In this document: piece by piece, positions 61,548 to 64,000 of the stretch | Layout of the letters: each line of letters begins with the position of its first letter | How positions within the stretch are numbered: the first letter of the stretch is position 1 | DNA from: Thermomonas sp. HDW16 | Lineage (GTDB): Bacteria > Pseudomonadota > Gammaproteobacteria > Xanthomonadales > Xanthomonadaceae | Length of the DNA stretch: 64,000 nucleotides | Reading direction: 5' to 3' | Assembly (NCBI RefSeq): GCF_011302915.1 | Contig: NZ_CP049872.1 | Location: forward strand, 868,001-932,000 | Notes under the pieces: generated by a model | Told to the model about the DNA's origin: nothing | Database searches by the model: none | What the model saw: only the letters and a program-made list of their open reading frames with translations | Program-made: the position numbers and the translations under genes

Positions 61548-62141
61548 ATGCTGATGCAGACCATGCCGATGCCATCCACTGCCGATAGCGAGATCGCCCC
61601 GTTCGATGCGGGCGAGGACGTGGTGCTGGCGCGTCGTGCGGCGGCTGCGGACATGGCTGCGTTCGAATTGCTGTACCGGCGCCACCACCGGCGGGTGCAC
61701 GGGGTGATCGTGCGGCTGGTCGGGCAGGCCGGGGCACGCGCAGAGGACCTGACCCAGGAAGCATTCGTGCGCGCCTGGCAGGCGCTGCCTGGCTTCCGCT
61801 TCGAAAGCGCGATCTCGACTTGGCTGCATCGGCTGGCGGTGAATACCGCGCTGATGGAGTTGCGCGCGCGCCGCAGCCGGCCACTGGCGGACGATGACGA
61901 GGACGCGCTGGAATCCCTGTCGACGCCGGATACCGCCGGTCGCGCCGCGCTCGGTCGCGATCTTGCGCGTGCGGTGGCGACCCTACCGCCGCGGGCGCGG
62001 GCGGTGCTGGTGCTGCATGACGTCGAAGGCTGGAAGCACGAGGAGATCGCCGAGGAACTAGGCATGGCGGTCGGCAGTTCCAAGGCGCAGTTGCACCGCG
62101 CACGCGGCTTGCTGCGTACGCGGATCGGAGAAATGGCATGA
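61548..62141 (+). CDS. ECF-family RNA polymerase sigma factor
   Basis: A 197-residue protein with region 2 (FELLYRRHHRRVHGVIVRLVG, then AEDLTQEAFVRAWQALPGF) and region 4 (LPPRARAVLVLHDVEGWKHEEIAEELGMAVGSSKAQLHRAR). It is distinct from the ECF factor at 29 kb. It heads a three-gene operon: the stop codon overlaps the next start (ATGA), and a DUF4097 gene follows. Possible alternative start is ATG at 61554. Confidence 0.94.
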   Translation: MLMQTMPMPSTADSEIAPFDAGEDVVLARRAAAADMAAFELLYRRHHRRVHGVIVRLVGQAGARAEDLTQEAFVRAWQALPGFRFESAISTWLHRLAVNTALMELRARRSRPLADDDEDALESLSTPDTAGRAALGRDLARAVATLPPRARAVLVLHDVEGWKHEEIAEELGMAVGSSKAQLHRARGLLRTRIGEMA

Positions 62142-62683
62142 ACGAACGCATCGACGAAAAGCGATCTTCCATCGGCGAAGCCGAGCTTCGCCTGGCACTG
62201 CGTGGCCTGCGCCAGGGAACAGAACCCGCCGCCGATTTGTGGCCCGGCATCGCGGCTCGCATCGCCGCCTTGCCGCAACACGCACCGACCACGAGTCCGC
62301 GACCGCACCAGCGGTGGCTGTGGCCATTGGCCACGGCGGCTTCGCTGCTCCTCGTGGTCGGGGTGACTTGGAAGATGCAGCCTGTCGGCCCGGTGTCCGT
62401 CATGTCCGCTACGCCGATTGCAAACGGCCCGCAAACGGCGAGGATGCCGCTCGTGCAGCGCGAAGCCGAAACCCTGACCGTGCAATATCAGGCCGCGCTA
62501 CGTGAACTCGATGCGCATGCCACCCCCGCCGGGTGGCAGCCGGGCCTGGATGCGCTGGATCGCAGTGCTGCTGAAATCCGCGATGCGTTGCAACGCGATC
62601 CGAACTCGCGCCTGTTGCTGCAGCGCTTGCGCGATACCTATACCCGCCGGCTCGCGCTGTCGCGCCGTGCGCTCTACGCCTGA
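62138..62683 (+). CDS. Putative anti-sigma factor (single-span membrane protein)
   Basis: A 181-residue protein with a cytosolic N-terminus of about 60 residues, one membrane helix (WLWPLATAASLLLVVGVTW) and a short helical periplasmic domain. Like the protein at 28.4-29.1 kb it lacks a zinc-binding anti-sigma motif but has the same cytosol-helix-helical-domain layout and the same position next to an ECF gene. The function is inferred from that context. Confidence 0.72.
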   Translation: MNERIDEKRSSIGEAELRLALRGLRQGTEPAADLWPGIAARIAALPQHAPTTSPRPHQRWLWPLATAASLLLVVGVTWKMQPVGPVSVMSATPIANGPQTARMPLVQREAETLTVQYQAALRELDAHATPAGWQPGLDALDRSAAEIRDALQRDPNSRLLLQRLRDTYTRRLALSRRALYA

Positions 62684-62696
62684 GGAGTCGAAGACG

Positions 62697-63587
62697 ATGT
62701 CACTGTCCATGAAAGCCGCGATCTTGACGATCGCCTGCGTCGCCGCATTCCCGGCGCTGGCCGCCACTCCGATCAACCAATCCCATCCGCTGGATCCCCG
62801 CGGCCGCGTCGAGATCGACAACCTGAAGGGGCGCGTGGAAGTACGCGCCTGGGATCGGTCGGAAGTGAAGATCACCGGCAGCCTGGGTGCCGGCGTGCAG
62901 AAATTCTCGGTAGAAGGCGACAAGGGCGCGCTGCATATCGAAGTGAAGTACCCGAACCGCGCCAACAACACCGAGCCGACCATTTTGATCGTGCAGGTGC
63001 CGCTGCAGGCCGAGCTCGAGGTGAACACCGTCTCGGCGGATATCGATGTGCACGGCGTGGCCCCACGCGAATTGTCGCTGGAGTCGGTAAGCGGCGATAT
63101 CGTCGCCAACGGCGCGCCGCGCCGCGCTTCGGTGGAGTCGGTGAGTGGCGATGTGACGCTGACCTTCAACAGCGGCGACGTGAGCGCCAGTGCGGTCAGC
63201 GGTGACCTGACCCTCAACGGTCGCCTCAATGGTGAGGTCTCGGTGGAAACCGTGTCCGGCAACCTGCACGTGGACAACCGTGGCGAACGCCTGCGCAAAC
63301 TGTCGGCCAGCACGGTGTCCGGCGATGTCGAAGTGACGCTGGCATTGGCCGCCGATGGCGAGATCAGCATGGAAAGCGTGAGCGGCGACTTGACCCTGAT
63401 CGCGCCACGCGACTTGTCGGCGGAAGTCTCCGGCGAAAGTTTCAGCGGTGATCTAAGCGCCCCCGGTGCGAAGATCCAGCGCGAGGAATTCGGCCCCGGT
63501 TCCAGCTTCCGTACCCGCTATGGCGCGGGCAAGGGCGAGGTGCGGATGGAGACGTTCTCCGGCGACGCCAGCTTGCGCCTGCAATAG
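62697..63587 (+). CDS. Exported DUF4097 beta-helix-like protein
   Basis: A 296-residue protein with a signal peptide (KAAILTIACVAAFPALAA) followed by repeats of the pattern (E)-S-V-S-G-D-(V/I/L), at least seven copies, the hallmark of DUF4097/DUF4098 proteins. The repeats should stack as a right-handed beta-helix. It is the third gene of the ECF operon (14 bp after the anti-sigma-like gene), which suggests a periplasmic or surface partner of that stress system. The open frame extends upstream, but ATG at 62697 opens the signal peptide. Confidence 0.88.
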   Translation: MSLSMKAAILTIACVAAFPALAATPINQSHPLDPRGRVEIDNLKGRVEVRAWDRSEVKITGSLGAGVQKFSVEGDKGALHIEVKYPNRANNTEPTILIVQVPLQAELEVNTVSADIDVHGVAPRELSLESVSGDIVANGAPRRASVESVSGDVTLTFNSGDVSASAVSGDLTLNGRLNGEVSVETVSGNLHVDNRGERLRKLSASTVSGDVEVTLALAADGEISMESVSGDLTLIAPRDLSAEVSGESFSGDLSAPGAKIQREEFGPGSSFRTRYGAGKGEVRMETFSGDASLRLQ

Positions 63588-63612
63588 TCCGGCGATTCGA
63601 TTCCCGGAAACG

Positions 63613-63646
63613 CGAAGGCCGCATCCATGATGCGGCCTTTCGTTGT
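63613..63646. terminator. Bidirectional intrinsic terminator
   Basis: AAGGCCGCAT (63615-63624) pairs with ATGCGGCCTT (63630-63639), followed by TTCGTT. It lies between the convergent DUF4097 gene and the outer-membrane barrel gene. Confidence 0.85.
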
Positions 63647-63672
63647 TGCGCGCGTCACCGAACCGATCCCGG

Positions 63673-64000
63673 TTACAGATCCTGCTGGTAGCGCACGTAG
63701 GGTACCGTGCCTTCGTCGCCCTGGTTGCCGGCCGAGAACGGGTTCTTGCCGCGCGTCACCACGTTGTCGGCGCCAACACTGAGCTGGCCGCTCCACGGCG
63801 TGTGCCAGGTCAGGCCCAGGCCCAGGCCCTTCCAGACGTTGCTTTCGCCGGGGACATTGACCACGCGGCCGACGATATTGGCGGTGAATGCGCCGAAGCC
63901 GCCGCCGACGCTCAGGCTGCGGGTGTTCCATTGGTCTGCGTACTGCGGGACATCGGCCACAGGCACCAAGGTGGCGCGGGCGACGGTACCGCCAACGCTG
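63673..64000 (-). CDS. Outer-membrane beta-barrel protein, C-terminal part (probably TonB-dependent receptor)
   Basis: The minus-strand frame is open from the right edge of the window and ends at 63673. The 108 or so visible residues alternate hydrophobic and polar positions in amphipathic strands (LGLGLTWHTPWSGQLSVGADNVV) and end in YVRYQQDL. The GADNVVTRGKNPFS segment resembles the turn before the last strands of TonB-dependent receptors. The last residue is Leu rather than the usual Phe. The rest of the gene is outside the window. Confidence 0.65.
   Translation of the reverse strand, partial: SVGGTVARATLVPVADVPQYADQWNTRSLSVGGGFGAFTANIVGRVVNVPGESNVWKGLGLGLTWHTPWSGQLSVGADNVVTRGKNPFSAGNQGDEGTVPYVRYQQDL

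Noticed and set aside
58283..62485. A minus-strand open frame of 1400 codons opposite the second receptor gene
   Set aside because: Composition and position mark it as the antisense shadow of the receptor and ECF genes; the plus-strand frame has signal peptide, plug and barrel motifs.

Overview
The window is about 64 kb of GC-rich, gene-dense chromosome. It most resembles a gammaproteobacterium of the Xanthomonadaceae/Lysobacteraceae (Lysobacter, Thermomonas, Luteimonas, Stenotrophomonas or a relative). The grounds are: long Oar-type TonB-dependent receptors sharing one N-terminal signature; an ahcY gene behind a classical SAH riboswitch, close to metK and metF; a UPF0016 gene behind a yybP-ykoY manganese riboswitch; a lysine/alanine-rich histone H1-like gene; an OlsF-like two-domain acyltransferase; and GTAG-headed REP-like palindromes. 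I see no insertion sequence, integrase, prophage, rRNA operon or CRISPR array. One tRNA gene, tRNA-Gly(CCC), is present.

Layout. 0-6.3 kb: a truncated membrane protein, a Rieske protein, an SLC13-type permease, trmB, thiG/thiS and an autotransporter GDSL esterase. 6.3-11.4 kb: tRNA-Gly, rimB-rimK, an OmpR/EnvZ-type two-component pair, a REP-like pair and ilvE. 11.3-17 kb: the methionine-cycle block metF, ahcY, metK, with a GGDEF gene inside it, an SAH riboswitch before ahcY, and a shared palindrome before metF and metK. 17-25.5 kb: an OlsF-like/LpxH-like pair, dusB, a UPF0339 protein, a nucleoside kinase-like gene with nupC, a second GGDEF protein and the manganese-riboswitch-controlled UPF0016 exporter. 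25.5-29.8 kb: an aldo/keto reductase, hemP with a Fur-box promoter, and an ECF sigma/anti-sigma/PDZ operon. 29.8-34.7 kb: qmcA-nfeD, gcvT, gcvH, an 800-bp gene-free stretch holding a candidate structured RNA, and the histone-like gene. 34.8-42.9 kb: a serine hydrolase, lemA with an M48 peptidase lacking one zinc histidine, a second REP-like pair, a GMC oxidoreductase, and an NTP-antiporter-like MFS protein with a metallophosphoesterase.

42.9-47.4 kb (minus strand) is the most interesting part. Three closely spaced genes encode a SLOG/SLATT-like membrane protein, a TIR-transmembrane-TPR protein and a small unknown protein. It reads as a nucleotide-signalling module of the kind used in bacterial immunity, related in concept to Thoeris but without its SIR2 effector. 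47.4-53.3 kb: DUF1304, a DUF4442 hotdog protein, fadE, a TetR regulator with an evident operator, and GTP-dependent pckG. 53.4-61.5 kb: two paralogous Oar-like receptors with near-identical promoters, flanking a TPR-sulfotransferase. 61.5-64 kb: a second ECF sigma/anti-sigma operon ending in a DUF4097 protein, and the C-terminus of an outer-membrane barrel.

All calls come from reading the sequence and translations; no database search was run. Start codons were picked by signal peptide, ribosome-binding site and family length, and often differ from the longest open frame.
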